Assembly: GCA_963969365.1 (NCBI GenBank)
Contig: OZ017758.1
Location: 1,860,001-1,924,000, forward strand
Length of the DNA stretch: 64,000 nucleotides
Direction of reading: 5' to 3'
Source of the DNA: Asterochloris sp. CNOR1
Taxonomy: Eukaryota > Chlorophyta > Trebouxiophyceae > Trebouxiales > Trebouxiaceae
Shown: piece after piece, positions 12,201 to 23,800 of the stretch
Position numbering within the stretch: position 1 is the first letter of the stretch
How the letters are laid out: each line of letters begins with the position of its first letter
Translations under genes and position numbers: made by a program
Notes under the pieces: model-generated
The model's database searches: none
Told to the model about the DNA's origin: nothing
Seen by the model: only the letters and a program-made list of their open reading frames with translations

Positions 12201-15200
12201 TGGGACACATCAGTATTTGCAGCTTCAGCCTCTACAGGCACTGGCCAGGCTGGGCCTCAGCCAGCTGCTCGACCAGTAATTACCCTGAACCACCTACAGA
12301 ACGGGTGCAGGCCCACTCGAGAAGAAGCTACACCTTTGCAGCATTGGTCGGTCAAGCCAGCTGCTGGACCAGCGTGCCAAGCTGGGCTCTCATCTGCAGC
12401 ATCAGCTTACGTCTGGCAAGGCACCTTAGCTGCCAGCAATCTCAGCTGCGTCTGCAGCCCAATCTGGTAAAGCTTGGCATCCAGCCGCATCTCAAGCGCC
12501 GGAGTGCTCTGACAGCTCAGGTGCAATAGGTGAATGCAAAGGAACCACACAGGAGATATGCTGACATAGTTTTTCACCTGCTGCTTCTGCAGCCTGATGT
12601 GGTGCTCTTTGGCATCCAGCTGGGCCTGCAGGGCCTGCATGTGGGCCAGTATGCCATCCATCTCCTCCCCCTTTCCAGCAATCTGCTGCCCAGAGCTGCC
12701 CAGGCGCTCGTGCAATGACGCCACGGCCGCGCGCAGCGCCGCATGCTGCTCCTCAGCCTGGGCAGCCCTCTGCTGCTGCTGGGCAGCCTGCTGTGCCTGG
12801 TCCTGGAGCTGTGCCTGTGCCTTGGCCAGGCTCTTGGCATCCTCTGCCTGCTGCTGCTGCAGGTTGGCCACGTGCTCTGTGAGGAGCTTGATCTGAGTCA
12901 CATCCTTCTCGTGCTGCCTGCCGGCCTGCTGCACCTGCTCCTGTAGCGTTCTCTCCCTGTCCGCAGCGGCGCTCAGCTCAGCCTGCATCTGGCCATGCTT
13001 TTCCTGCTCGGCCCTGGTCTGCCCACGCTGCGCTGCCAGCGTGGCTTCCAGGCAATCCAGATGCTGCACACGCTCCTGCATTAAGGACAGGCTTCTGGTG
13101 GCTTCTCATATGACATTCCGCATGCCAGCAATCATTTCATTACAGCTGCATGTAGCGCGATGACCCCAGCTTGTATTCTGGCTCAGAGCAGGACAAACTT
13201 GGCAGTCTGCATTGTGACATTGTACCTGTAGCCATTTGTTGTCAGCTGTCTTCTGGGCAAGCGCCTCTTCACGAGCAGCCGCTGTGGTGCCTGCTGTTTC
13301 TAGTGCAGCCTGCCGCTGCTCCAAGTCTGCCAAAAGTCTAGATTCGGTGGCCTCAAGGGCTTCTACTGCTGCGCGCATGGTAGCCATCTGCTGCTGGCCT
13401 GCATGGCCCGACACAGCAATTCAGGCATGATTGTCGTGCACAGATGTCCTTGTTGTGTTTAATGCGTCAGTGATGATGCCAGCTGAGCCATGTGCACTCA
13501 TGATCATCACAGCCTGCTGTTCTACCTCCACGGGTGCGGTCTTTGGCTCACCAGCTTGCAAGTCATTGTGGAGCTGTGCGAGCTGTGCATCTTTGACCCC
13601 CAGCAGCTGGGCGGTGTCAGCTGCCTGCTGGTCCTTCTCCCGCAGCTGCTCTTGCAGTTGCCTGATCCTGCCAGAAAGAGCATCAGCACCTGATAGCCGC
13701 TCCTGACTGTGGGACAGCTCCTGCTGTGCATTTGCCAGTGCAGCCTGTGCCTGCTCAAGGTCGGCCACTGCATGCCTCAGCTGCTTGGCCTGCTCATTGG
13801 CAGCTGCAGTTGCAGCGGCCTGCTGCCGTTTCTGAGCCTGCAGTGCAGACTCCACCGACTGCCTGCCTTGCACAGCCTGCGGAGAAAAAACAGACCAGCA
13901 TGTCAGCATGACTGCAGACTCCCACCTGCGGCAGCCAGGGAACAACTTGCCGTAGTGCAAGGCCACATCAGCTTTCAGTGAGACAGTGACGAACTTGTGG
14001 AGAGTGACGGCAAAATGGCCTTGCTTATCAAGTGGCACTGTCTGCTGCAGCGCTGGTGCACAGTCCTCAGCCTGCTGGCTCATCTCACCTGCTGGAGCTG
14101 ACTCTTGGCACCCTGCAGCTCATCCTGCTGCTGGCGCTGCAGGCTCTGCAACTGCATGAGGGCTTCAGCCTTGTCAATGAGCAGCTGCTGCTGGCGCCTG
14201 TGCTGGCGCTCTAGAGCCTCCTGTGCCTGCTGGGCGCCGCTGGCCTGGTGTGTAGCCGCAGCGGCTTGCGCCTGCCTAAGCTGCGCTTCCAACCGCCCCA
14301 CCTCCTCTGCATGCTGCTCTCGTACGTGGCAAATCTCCAGCGACTGCTGCTGCTTGGTGCTGGCCAGCTGGCCGTGCAGGGCTTTGAGCTGCCGCAGCAG
14401 GCTGGCGTGCTCCTGCTGAAGGCCCTGCATGTGAGCTGCATGTGAGTTGAAGCTGCTATGCCACAGATGACAGGGCTTTGGACTGAGGTTCCATGCCCAC
14501 CTCGCCAACATCTGACAGCCAGAACAAGACAGCGACAAGGCATCATTCTACTGCAGAATTGACCAGCAAGGCTGCAGGCCTCTTACCTTCTCAGAGTCTG
14601 AACAACAGGCTGGGGCACACCTTCATGTTGCCAACCTGGCCCTCAAGATCTTCCACTCGCCTCAGGAGCATTGCCCTCTCGTCCCGGTGGGCCTTGTCTT
14701 TCTCGGTCAGGCTGGCCTTGACTGTGCTGAGCTGCCCTTGAAGGGCGCTCGCAAGCTCTGTACGCTGGTGGTGTTCCTGCAGGAAGCAGGGCTCAAATTT
14801 TTAGTAACATGTATGTGCTGACTGCCACCACGAGACTGCAAATTTGTGATCCAGCCTGCTGCAGCGTTTGGAATGGCACACGGTGCTGCTCAGGGTGTAG
14901 CACAGCCAGCCGCGGCTTGCCCTGTAGCAGAGCTAGGCAGCACCTCAGAGCTGCATGACCTTCGTTCCAGCCCTGCAGAGGGCCTCTTTTACGGCTTCAA
15001 CAGTTCCTGCACCAGTGCTGAAATGTCCTGCTGCAGCTGGCGCCCTGGACGCACCTTACTCTGAAGCTGCAGCTTGCCTTCCAGCTGCAGCCTGTCATCT
15101 TCCAGTTGGCGACAGCTGGCTGTGAGCTGATCCACATCACGTCTCAGCTCCTTGGCAGTCTGCATGGGCAGAGGTGTTGGCTGCAGTGCCTGCTGGTGAT

Positions 15201-15428
15201 GTCCAAGCAGCAGCAGGCAGAGACTCTCCTGCTGCTGGCATAGGTGGCTTACCAGTTGTGCCTTGCCAAGTGCTGTCTCCAGATTGTCCACCTGACACGA
15301 CTTGCGCTGCAGCTGAGCTTGGGCCTGCAAGGCAATCAGCATCTGGCCTGCTGCAGCAACAAAGTGTGGGAAGCAGTCCAGGCACCTCAGCATGTTACCT
15401 GGCACAGCTCCTGCTCTAAGTTGCGCAT
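6262..15428 (-). CDS. Giant Ala/Gln/Leu-rich coiled-coil protein (family not recognised)
   Basis: Minus-strand gene of many exons coding almost only for heptad coiled coil. Clear coding blocks, 5' to 3': about 15366-15260, 15165-14990, 14760-14640, 14430-14090, 13880-13540, 13400-13220, 13080-12580, 12180-12050, 11740-11120, 10990-10920, 10730-9895, 9660-9245, 9080-8960, 8690-8395, 8060-7980, 7760-7550, 7070-6800 and 6642-6262. The start is uncertain: 15428 (MRNLEQELCQ with donor GTAACA) is attractive but its phase does not join cleanly to the next block. The largest exon has a near-perfect 56-residue (8-heptad) repeat. The C-terminal about 125 residues are not coiled: Ser/Pro/Thr-rich, ending QLSYNKENDIAS with a KEN-box-like triplet. 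A golgin, centrosomal or spindle scaffold would fit, but nothing proves it. Internal exon edges are approximate. Confidence 0.7.
10245..10585 (-). repeat. 168-base (56-residue, 8-heptad) tandem repeat inside the coiled-coil exon
   Basis: Two adjacent units start AETLQQQLRDAEGELAAAYS and AERLQQQLRAAQGELAAAHS. Each continues RQQQLDQDQSRAQKSLAAS or KQQRLDQDQSRAQRILAAA. Matching DNA landmarks, cctggtctag at 10311 and cctggtccag at 10479, lie 168 bases apart. A length of exactly eight heptads keeps the coiled-coil register, which fits in-frame duplication under selection. Confidence 0.85.
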
Positions 15429-15705
15429 GTTCGGATGCACAGAGGACAATCTTTATTGCAAGTTGCATCCAGTGCTGGTAACCAGCTCCTCACGTACAAA
15501 CCAGCACGATCTGATGGCCATAAACATGATACTGGAAGACGCTAGGCTAGATCAGGCCGACCCTGCTCGCTGACCGCCAAAACCCCGAGAAAGACAAAGT
15601 AGCCATGCAGGTCAACATCTCCAAATGCTGGCAGGCCGTTTCTGCACCTGCTCAACACGTCAGATAACCAGACTGAGTAGGCTTGGCAAGACTCAGGTTG
15701 TCACC
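15429..15705. other. Divergent intergenic region, coiled-coil gene / HAD gene
   Basis: About 280 bases between the likely start of the minus-strand coiled-coil gene and the plus-strand HAD gene. It should carry both promoters. No strong TATA box or repeat is visible. Confidence 0.35.
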
Positions 15706-16846
15706 ATGGCAAGTGTGGCCAACAGCAGACCTCAGATCCGAGGCATCCTGTGAGACTTTGACTTGAGCTTTTTGCGTTAATTCTCACAGTGAGTGACGAA
15801 CCTGCCTGCCATGCACTGCAGGTTCGACATGGTGGGGTCAAAACTTCACCATTGCTGAAAGGGCACACTGGCAGCCTGGACCACATCACAGGAGCGTTTG
15901 CCTGCAGGATGGTACATTGACAAAGCCTGTGATTGACTTCGATTTGATGCGAAGGCGATGTGGCATTCTCGAGGGTGAGCAATTTCTTTTTGGCATGCAC
16001 AAGTGCAGCTCAGGGAGCAAGTCTGCTGCTAGCAGGGGACATCTTGACTGTGCTGGATAGCATGCCTCCTGAGCGGCAACTCAAGGCAAGGAAGGCCATC
16101 GAGGAAGTTGAGCAGGAGGCAGGTTGGCATGCTCCAAGGGAGTCCAAGTCCTTGCAGATGCCATGTACTGGCGCAGTGCTAGAGAACTCAAGTCATGCCT
16201 GCAGGCACTTGACCGCATGGAGCTGATGCCAGACCTGCATGAGCTGGCTGCCTTCATGGATAAGTATGGCCTGCCAAGGTAGGAGCTATGCTGCAGCTCA
16301 CTGCTCCAGAGGGTTGCCAGTCTCTGTTGCACCACAAATCTAGGTGACTGCTCCCACATCAATTGCTCTGCCACATCTCCTTGGCCTGCAGGGCTTTGAT
16401 CACGAGGAACACGTCGGAGTCAGTGGAGTTCTTTCATAGGTTGCTACCTGCCGGGCTGGCCCCCTTCAGCCCTGCATTGTCTCGTGAATTTCTGCCCTAC
16501 AAGCCGTCCCCAGATGCACTTATACACATCTGCAAGAGCTGGGGCATTGCCCCACAGCATGCTGTCATGGTTGGCGACAGCGCAAAGGCAAGCCTCTTAG
16601 AATGTCCAGGGTTTGCTGGGTGCCATGTCCTAGACAACATCTTCTAGTGTGCCCCTGCAGGATGACATACTAGCTGGCAGGAGGGCAGGCTGCGTGACAG
16701 TCTTGTTAGATGGCGAACACCACTACACTTCCCCAGAAGACCTGGAGGAAGAGTTGAGACCACATTTTCTGATCAGGTCTCTCTCAGGACTTCGCAAGGT
16801 GCTTTCAGTGAATTATGAACTGCTGGGCCAGAATGTTCTCACATGA
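15706..16846 (+). CDS. HAD-superfamily hydrolase (plant-type phosphatase, phosphoglycolate phosphatase-like)
   Basis: Exons: 15706-15749, a 10-base microexon 15822-15831, 15908-15974, 16036-16118, 16205-about 16279, about 16392-16587 and 16661-16846. Joined motifs: RPQIRGILFDMDGTLTKPVIDF (HAD motif I, DMDGT), ALITRNTSESVEFFH (motif II), then SPALSREFLPYKPSPDALIH, and VMVGDSAKDDILAGRRAG (motif IV). Order and spacing match the short plant HAD family of which Arabidopsis AT2G33255 is a member. The nucleophile Asp lies on the microexon and the second Asp starts the next exon. Two introns have GC donors: 16119-16204 (GCAGGT) and 16588-16660 (GCAAGC). Both joins restore conserved sequence (EQE-ALDRMELMPDL and GDSAK-DDI). 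Substrate unknown; phosphoglycolate or a small sugar phosphate is a family-level guess. No clear targeting peptide. Confidence 0.88.
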
Positions 16847-17011
16847 AAGCAGTTTGCTGAGTGATCTTGTGTGGCGTTTGCTATTACTCCTACACGCAGA
16901 CATGCATGCCGGGTCCCATGCAACCGGGTGTCACCCGTCACTTTAGCGCGTTTGGTGGTTTCAGAGCTGCGTGGAAAAAAAATCCTGTCAGTCGGATCGA
17001 GATCCAGCAAT

Positions 17012-20000
17012 ATGACATCCAGCAAAATGACCGCCAGTGGCGATGCTGGGCTTTCTGACGAGCTCCTCAAGCAGCCTGCCGAACCCAAGAGACCAGCCAT
17101 CAGCAAGATGCACATGGGACTCGCCCTTGTCGCCATCGCCTGTCTCGCTTATGCAGCACCCCTCTCTTCGGACAGCTATCTCAGGCTGTTCCAGGGATCA
17201 GAACGTCTCCCCAGTGCAGCAGGCACTGAAGACAGGGAGCTTTATCTGACAATGCCTGCTGTGATGGTGCCGCCGTCCTGGTCTCAGATGACGGTGTGCT
17301 ATCCTTTCCCTGTGAGTAGGAGGGCTCTGTGCTGGCGGCTCCACTGAAGCTGCCCTGACCTTTTTGCAGTGCACAGCCTAAGCTGGATATCGTGCATTTG
17401 CACGTTCTGCCAACATGCATGCATGTGATCCCTCACAAAGTTACTGAGAATTCTCACTTCCTGCATATGCGCATGAACCCTCGCGTGGCGAAGAACCCCC
17501 CTTGGTGTGCAGGCTGGGCGATTTGATCTTGTCAGCACGCACTGGGCCATTGACGATGAGCAGACAGTTCATCAGGCAACAGCCAGCCTGCACCATGTCG
17601 CGGGGGACTCACACCCCGAGCGGCTGCTCATCTCTGAGTCAGACAGGGCCCAGGTCGGGCAGGGGTCCCTGATTGGCAGCTGGAGCAAGACGCAGGGGGC
17701 AACTCAGATGGAGCTGCCAGCCAAGGTTGGCATCGAGTTGGGCTGGGGTGAGTCATCTGTGCGCATCTGCAGCCGGCCACCAGGGCTGTGCAGCATGCCT
17801 CACAAGCAATCAGAGCAGCCGGTTGTCGCCGGTGGCCATGTACACCCTACACGACCCTGTCTTGACAGCAGCAACAGGCTGAGATGTGGGCAGTTGTGCT
17901 GCAGATGCACCACACAACTGCATCTGCCTGGATGTGGTGTTCCATAACGAGCAGGAGCAGACATATGTGGAGGACAACTCTGGAGTGCACCTGGTGCTGA
18001 GTCCCCAGCCTGAGCCCAGCCAGGCCGCACTCCTCAAGTGAGCAACTATGAGAAGGCTGGACACTGCAGATGTCACGCCACGCAAGCTGCAGTGATGAGC
18101 ACGCTGAACACACTGCCTGAGGGAGCTGCAATGCATGACTGCCAGGGCACTTGAGTGTGCACATGTGTCATCGTATGCAGCCGTTGCATACAGGACTCTC
18201 CCCTTGCTGCAGGCTTGGCCCGTCTCTATCACCAGCTGATATCCCTGAGGACCAAGGCCCCTGGGCAACCAGCTCAGTGTGCAGGTGAGAACAGTGCTGC
18301 CTGGCTGTGTGCTGGTAGCAGCTGAGCACCTTGTTGTGCTGCCTAGCTGCGGTGCTGCTAGCAGCTGACAGCTTCATGCACTGCTTGTCCATGTTGCTGC
18401 CAGCAGCTGAGCCATTCTGTTTGCTGGCTGGCCATGTTGATGTCAGAAGCTGAGCAGCAGCCTGCATGAGTGGCCTCCACCTAAATGAGTTGAGCCAGCC
18501 ACCTGTGCTGCCAGCTTCGGTGTTGGAGACTGGTCGCTGGATGGCCCTGCTTCCACCCGAGCATAGCCGGCAGCCCTGCTTCTCTGTAACTTAGGTCAGC
18601 AGCAGGTAGACATTGTTGCTGCTGCAGATTCAAGGCCCGTAGCGATGGGCAACCCTGGCAGGTCATCGCAGTCTTCTCACATGCAGCCATCCTGCGCGGT
18701 CGCAGCCAGACAGCGCGCACAGAAGTCCTGCGACCCACACTCAGCGCCAACGGTGCACCCGAGTGGACCAGGGTGGGCCTGCACTGACTGTGTCGCAGCA
18801 AGCAGGCGCCTGTGCATTCGTCTACTCTGCTCTGGCAGCGCTGCTTGTGCGTCTGAACGCCTTGATTCCAGTTTGACGCTGTTTTGCAACTGGACATGGG
18901 AGGCTCTGGAGTCTGTCAGGAGCCTGCTGAACAAGTTGAAGAAGCCAGGGGATTGAGTAGTGTGCTGCACAAAGCTGTGAGGAACTCTTTGTGCGGCAAG
19001 TGGCAGCTGTGAGCTTGTCTGCCCTGCATGCAGGTCCATGAGTTTGTTGTCCAGGCAAACGAGCAGGCTCAGCAGCCACAGAGCGTTGACAGTGCGTTCC
19101 TTCGGTCAGGTCAGCTACGCTATGATGCTGTGCTTGCACGCCGATAAATGTTGCCTGGTTCAGCGCTGCCCAGTTAGTCCTCCCCTGCCTGGGAGTCTGC
19201 AGCGACATGGCTGCGGGTCTCCCCCGCTCTCAGACATCACTCCTCATCTGCAGGTGATGTGCTGGCAACCACGTGCAGCTTTGACGGCAATGCAGATCAG
19301 GAAATGACAGGCAGGCCTGATCTCTATCGACGTGTGCCCAGTTGCAGTTATCAGCCAAATCCCAGTAGATTGACCTTGAGCTGTCTTCCATGCTGCTGTA
19401 GGCGATGACGTATGCAGTCACACGCTGGCTTTGGCACCGGCAGACACACTGCTCTTTGATGCAGCCTTCGAGTGCCATGGTGAGCTTGATCACGGCGTCT
19501 GACACACCTGCCCAGGGCTCAATGCACCCTGCTTCTGTAGCGTCAGACCCTGTCAGCAGCCTTCTGGGCCAGTGCTGTGCATTTGAGGTCGCTCTGCCTG
19601 TCTGCAGGGCCCAGCATGACCTGGCCCCTCAGCGCCTCAGACTTCCAGCAGTTGTCACTTTCAGCGCTGAAGTACCGTGCAGACTGGTTCCTGGAAGTGC
19701 AGGAGGGCAGGTGGGCAGCCCCAGTGCATGCAGCGCTGCCCCCTGAGTGTCTCAGGTGGACAACCCTGTTGTCTGCATCCTCACAGTGTTTCACCAGATG
19801 CTGACCAAAGCTTGACTGCTTCCTGGTTTACCCTGCACAGTGACGCTCACCCAATCCATTCCTGTCTTAATGCAGACTAGCGTGCGCAGACGTGCCTGAC
19901 CTTGAGGCAGTCAGGGCTGCCTGTGGATCCGCTTGGGCTCCAGTCTTTGGCAACAGCACCCACCACCTGCACCTTGACCTCGATGCAGCCACCTCTGAGC

Positions 20001-20570
20001 CAACGCAGTGCAGCACGCAGTGCAGCAAGCAGATCTTCAACCTGCTGGCCTGCACAGTGGATGAGGCGCAGGAGCAGGTGCGTGCGCACTGTTGAGGTCG
20101 CAGCCACTGGAGTGTGACAATGTCTGCGCCCTTCTCGGCTGGTTCTGGTTGTGAGTGCTGGTGAAGAAACAGCGCTCCCCTGGGTATCACATGTGGAGGC
20201 ATGGGGGACATAAGATGCTTGTCTCCTGCTGCAGGACTTGCAATTGCATGCAGTTGCCCAGCAAGTTGAGCTGTATGCCAGTCACCATTGCTCCAAGGTA
20301 AGGCCCATTGTGCAGCGGCTCAAATTTGCTGCAATCTTCCTTCTCAGCCCAGCCTATGGCTCACCAAACATGCCTGCTGTGTTGCAGTGGTTACTTGATG
20401 CTGAGCTCACACCGCGCACATGGCTCACTTCCAGAATGTCAAGCATTACAAGTATGCCAATGCCAGCTCTGATTGGCTTGGCGGCCTTGTTGCTCATCTG
20501 TGGCATCCTGGCAGACCTGGCTGTTTCCCTGAGGAAAAAGTGCCGGACAGCACAGGACCCTCTCCTCTAG
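17012..20570 (+). CDS. Unknown protein with a hydrophobic segment at each end (probable endomembrane, luminal domain)
   Basis: The N-terminal exon (from 17012, MTSSKMTASGDAG) holds a hydrophobic stretch MGLALVAIACLAYAAPL after about 34 residues, like a signal anchor. The last exon (about 20387-20570) has MPALIGLAALLLICGILADL followed by a basic tail, RKKCRTAQDPLL. Likely exons between: about 17518-17747, 17900-18039, 18213-18286, 18630-18950, 19034-19120, 19608-19710, 19880-20080 and 20235-20299 (HAVAQQVELYASHHCSK). Sequons such as FGNSTHH suggest a luminal glycosylated region. One anchor at each end resembles GPI-transamidase subunit PIG-S, but I could not match its conserved motifs, so no function is assigned. 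Exon edges in the middle are weak. It starts about 165 bases after the HAD gene on the same strand. Confidence 0.5.
18290..18480 (+). repeat. Degenerate intronic repeat, units about 50-60 bases
   Basis: The phrase GCTGCCAGCAGCTGAGC and near copies (GCTGGTAGCAGCTGAGC, GCTGCTAGCAGCTGACAGC, TGATGTCAGAAGCTGAGC) recur about four times with diverged spacers. The stretch lies in an intron of the unknown membrane protein gene and looks like an old expanded minisatellite. Confidence 0.5.
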
Positions 20571-20819
20571 CCACGACATATAACTAGCCCACGAATGTGC
20601 GCCAAAAGAAGCCGCCACCAGAAACCTGATGTTGCCTGCTGCCTGCAGTTGAAATGTATTCCCGCAATGTGTTTGTGGTCACTGTATTTCTGCAGTGATT
20701 GTACCTATTTCACTTCCTGCTTGCATAACCTGGCTGTGCAAAGGTGCATCTGCAAACACTGCACTATCGCATTTGATTCCACCATTAATGTAAAATATGT
20801 GAGCCAAAAGCACTTCAAT
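20571..20819. other. Convergent 3' intergenic region
   Basis: 249 bases between the stop of the plus-strand membrane protein gene and the stop of the minus-strand BIG gene. The stretch is more AT-rich than its surroundings and includes TGTAA at about 20789. TGTAA is the usual polyadenylation signal of volvocine green algae, but here it lies far from the stop. Confidence 0.4.
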
Positions 20820-23800
20820 TTAAAGCTGGGGGATCTGCATGTGCATCAGCTGTCCCAAGTGCTTGCGAACAGAGGGCTGGGCACTGCAAACCAACTTAGC
20901 AAAGCAACTGAACAGCTGGGGAAGTTCCTGGGCCCAGATGTGAGGCCGGACTTGCTGGTAGGCTTGCAAAATTGTCACCACAAGGGGCGCCCGTATGGCC
21001 TGCAAGGGCAGTACCTGGCTCAGTGGGAATGTCACAGCGCTCTCTTCAACTCAGGTAACACCAGGATGGCACGCACAAAGAGTCAGGCCAATACGGAAGT
21101 GCTCAGGGCAGCAGGACAGGGGAGCAACCAGGCTTGGCGCGCACCTGCTCCCATGTGAAGCCCTCTGGAGCAGCGGTGCTGGCCTGCGCCTTGTCCTGAG
21201 TTTGCCAGGCTCCATCAGCCGCATGAAAGATGACCTGCCTGCTGAAGGTCAGCAGATGCTGTTCAGCCTGCTGCTGCAGCTCTGACTGGCTGCCTGCAGG
21301 CAGTGTAATCCTCTTAGCCCCAGACACGGGCACAGATGTGGCAAAATAATGGGCTCCACAACTTGAGGACCCTGTCACACTGCCTCAAGATGATGCTCTC
21401 TGAACCACTGGGCCTCCCCTCACCCAATTGCCCACAGATGAGGCAGAAAGGCCGGCAGACAATGCCCCGCCCAACCCATCCAGCGGGACCAGAGCAGCCG
21501 CACACCTGAACCCACCGACACTGACTGTTGACTTGCCACATGCAGCATCCCCGCACCCCATCAGAGACCCCTGATCCCCATGTGCCAGTGCGTCACCCTG
21601 CTGCATGCAGCGCTACAGCGCCTGTCAGTGCCCTGCACTCAAAGAAGACCCCCTCGTTCTGCGGCGACAACAACTCACCCTGCTGCATGCAGCGCCGCAG
21701 CGCCCCAATGAGAAGGATGCCCCCCTCGACCTCCTGCCGCATGAGTGCAGGGAGCAGCTGCTCGACCGACACGTCCCAGGTCTGGGCCACACCCCCCTCG
21801 CTGACATAGCGCCCGGTCACCCGAGATGAGGCCAGGCTGGTGCGGCTGGCCTGGCGGCTGGCGGCGCTGCCTGCCTGCTGGGACGCCTGCACCACACCTT
21901 GAGAGCTGACTCAGCTAAGAGATTGCATGATTCTGCCGGGCCTTGCAGCACGGTAAAACGAGAGAGCTGATGCGTCACCCAGCTGCGCAAGAAGACTGAT
22001 GGCCAGATCAGGCAGCCGGGCGGCTGGCACCATTGTCTGCCTGCTGGGGCGCCTGCGGCAGGGCATGGAGTCGTTGTGGCTCTCAGCTACGCAAGAGGCA
22101 CCTTTTCCTGGCTAGCCTGTTGGCCGGCAACCAAGTCTACCTGCTGGAGTTCCTGCAGCCTGCAGAAATGCATGGGAGCCACTGTCTGCAACAGATTCTA
22201 GGGTGCTCACAAGCAGGCTTCCTCTGCACACTCTGGGGCCTGCAGCAGGACATGAGAACTGGTATAACACTCTGCTGCACAAGGTTGGTAGACTGGCGGC
22301 CTCGTCTGCCTGCAGCAAGGCCTGAAGCTGCTGCATGGCCATGTGCATTCCATGACGGTCACATGCGGAGGGCTTCTGCCTGGAAAGACAACCCCCAGCA
22401 GGGCACCAGCTGTGCTTCATGCATCAAGACGAGGACTGTCTGTGCTGCTGGCCTGGCGCCTGGCAACCCCTCCCTGCCTGCTGTGCAGTGATGCAAGCTA
22501 GACAAGCAACGAGTCAAGGTCAGGTCTTGGTGTGCCATGGCATAGAACCTCTGACGTCAGTGCCAGGCATGGCAGGGCAGGGTCCTGTGTGCAGGCTTGA
22601 GCTGCATGTGCATGGCCCGGTCTGGGGGATGTGCTACCTGCAGCACAGCTGGAGTCTCTCCTGACCAAGCAGGCCGCCTGGCTGAGCACTCTGCGGCAAC
22701 ACACTGACCTCGTAGGGTGGCAGCACTGATCCACAGCCACCTGCTGTCCAGGACATGCAGCAAACGCACAATGAGCATGGCAAGCCAGCAGCTTCAGTGA
22801 CCTGCAGCCTCACAGCCGCGGTCAGGCCAGGCGTCAGCACAGCTGCCGGGCCTACCGTCGCGGCCCCCCCAAGATCCATGGCTGAGTCCAGCACCTCGCT
22901 CTGGATGCCTGAAGGCTCAGCCTGCTCTGCTGCAGGGTTGAGGGAGAGGCGGCTGCTGTCTGGTTCTTCTTCTGGGATGGTGCCAGCGACAGGGCGCCCC
23001 TTGGCAGCAGCGGAGCCCCTCACTGGGCTGCTGCCTGCAGGCGATCCAGCGCAAGCATGAGCAGCAGTCTTAGCTTGAGCGCCTGGCTGGCCTGCAGGGG
23101 ATCAAGGCTGCAGGGCATCCCCTCAGCGAGTGGCACCCTGCAGGGCCCCACTGTAGGAGCGGAAATGCAGTCTTGGCTTGGCCCTGGTGGCAGGATGCCT
23201 GTAGAGGGCCCAGTGCAAGCAGCAGACAGCAGTCTTGGCCTGGCTTGGCTTGCAGTCATCATGGAAGAGGGAGATGGAAGGGGGCAATGCAGTCGTAGCT
23301 GGTAGCTGCCAGCTCATGGCGGCTGGAGTATAGCATCAGCAACAAGGGGGGCACACGTGCTGCTGCACTGGAGCAGCACAGCTACATGGCGAAACAAGCA
23401 GGGAGTAGCCAGTGCACCTGCTCTTGACAGTCACAGCAGGAGGGCTGCAATGCCTCACTGCCTGCTTGAGAGTACACTCACAACACCAATGCGGGTACAG
23501 ATCAGCCAGTGCACCGCTCGCTGTCTGGCAAGCAATAGGAGCTTCTGTGCCCTACCGTCTGCACCGTGGAATGCTGCTGGCCCCATGCAGGCCTGCACGA
23601 TGGCAGGCAGCGGCGAAGGGAGCTGGCGGTGGACTGGGACATCCACCTCAGGCTGCAGAACCTCCTCAGCTGCAGCACGCCGCGCCAGGTCGCAGTTGAA
23701 CTCTGCAGCAGTTTCCACCGTCTCCTGCAGTCAACACTATCCAGAAGTGCAGTTTGCTCTGATTGATGTGAGGTCTGGAGTTGCACCATCTGCGGGGGGA

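Noticed and set aside
16123-16157. 35-base GT-AG intron in the HAD gene
   Set aside because: It is too short and gives poor family alignment. A GC donor at 16119 joined to 16205 restores the conserved spacing exactly.
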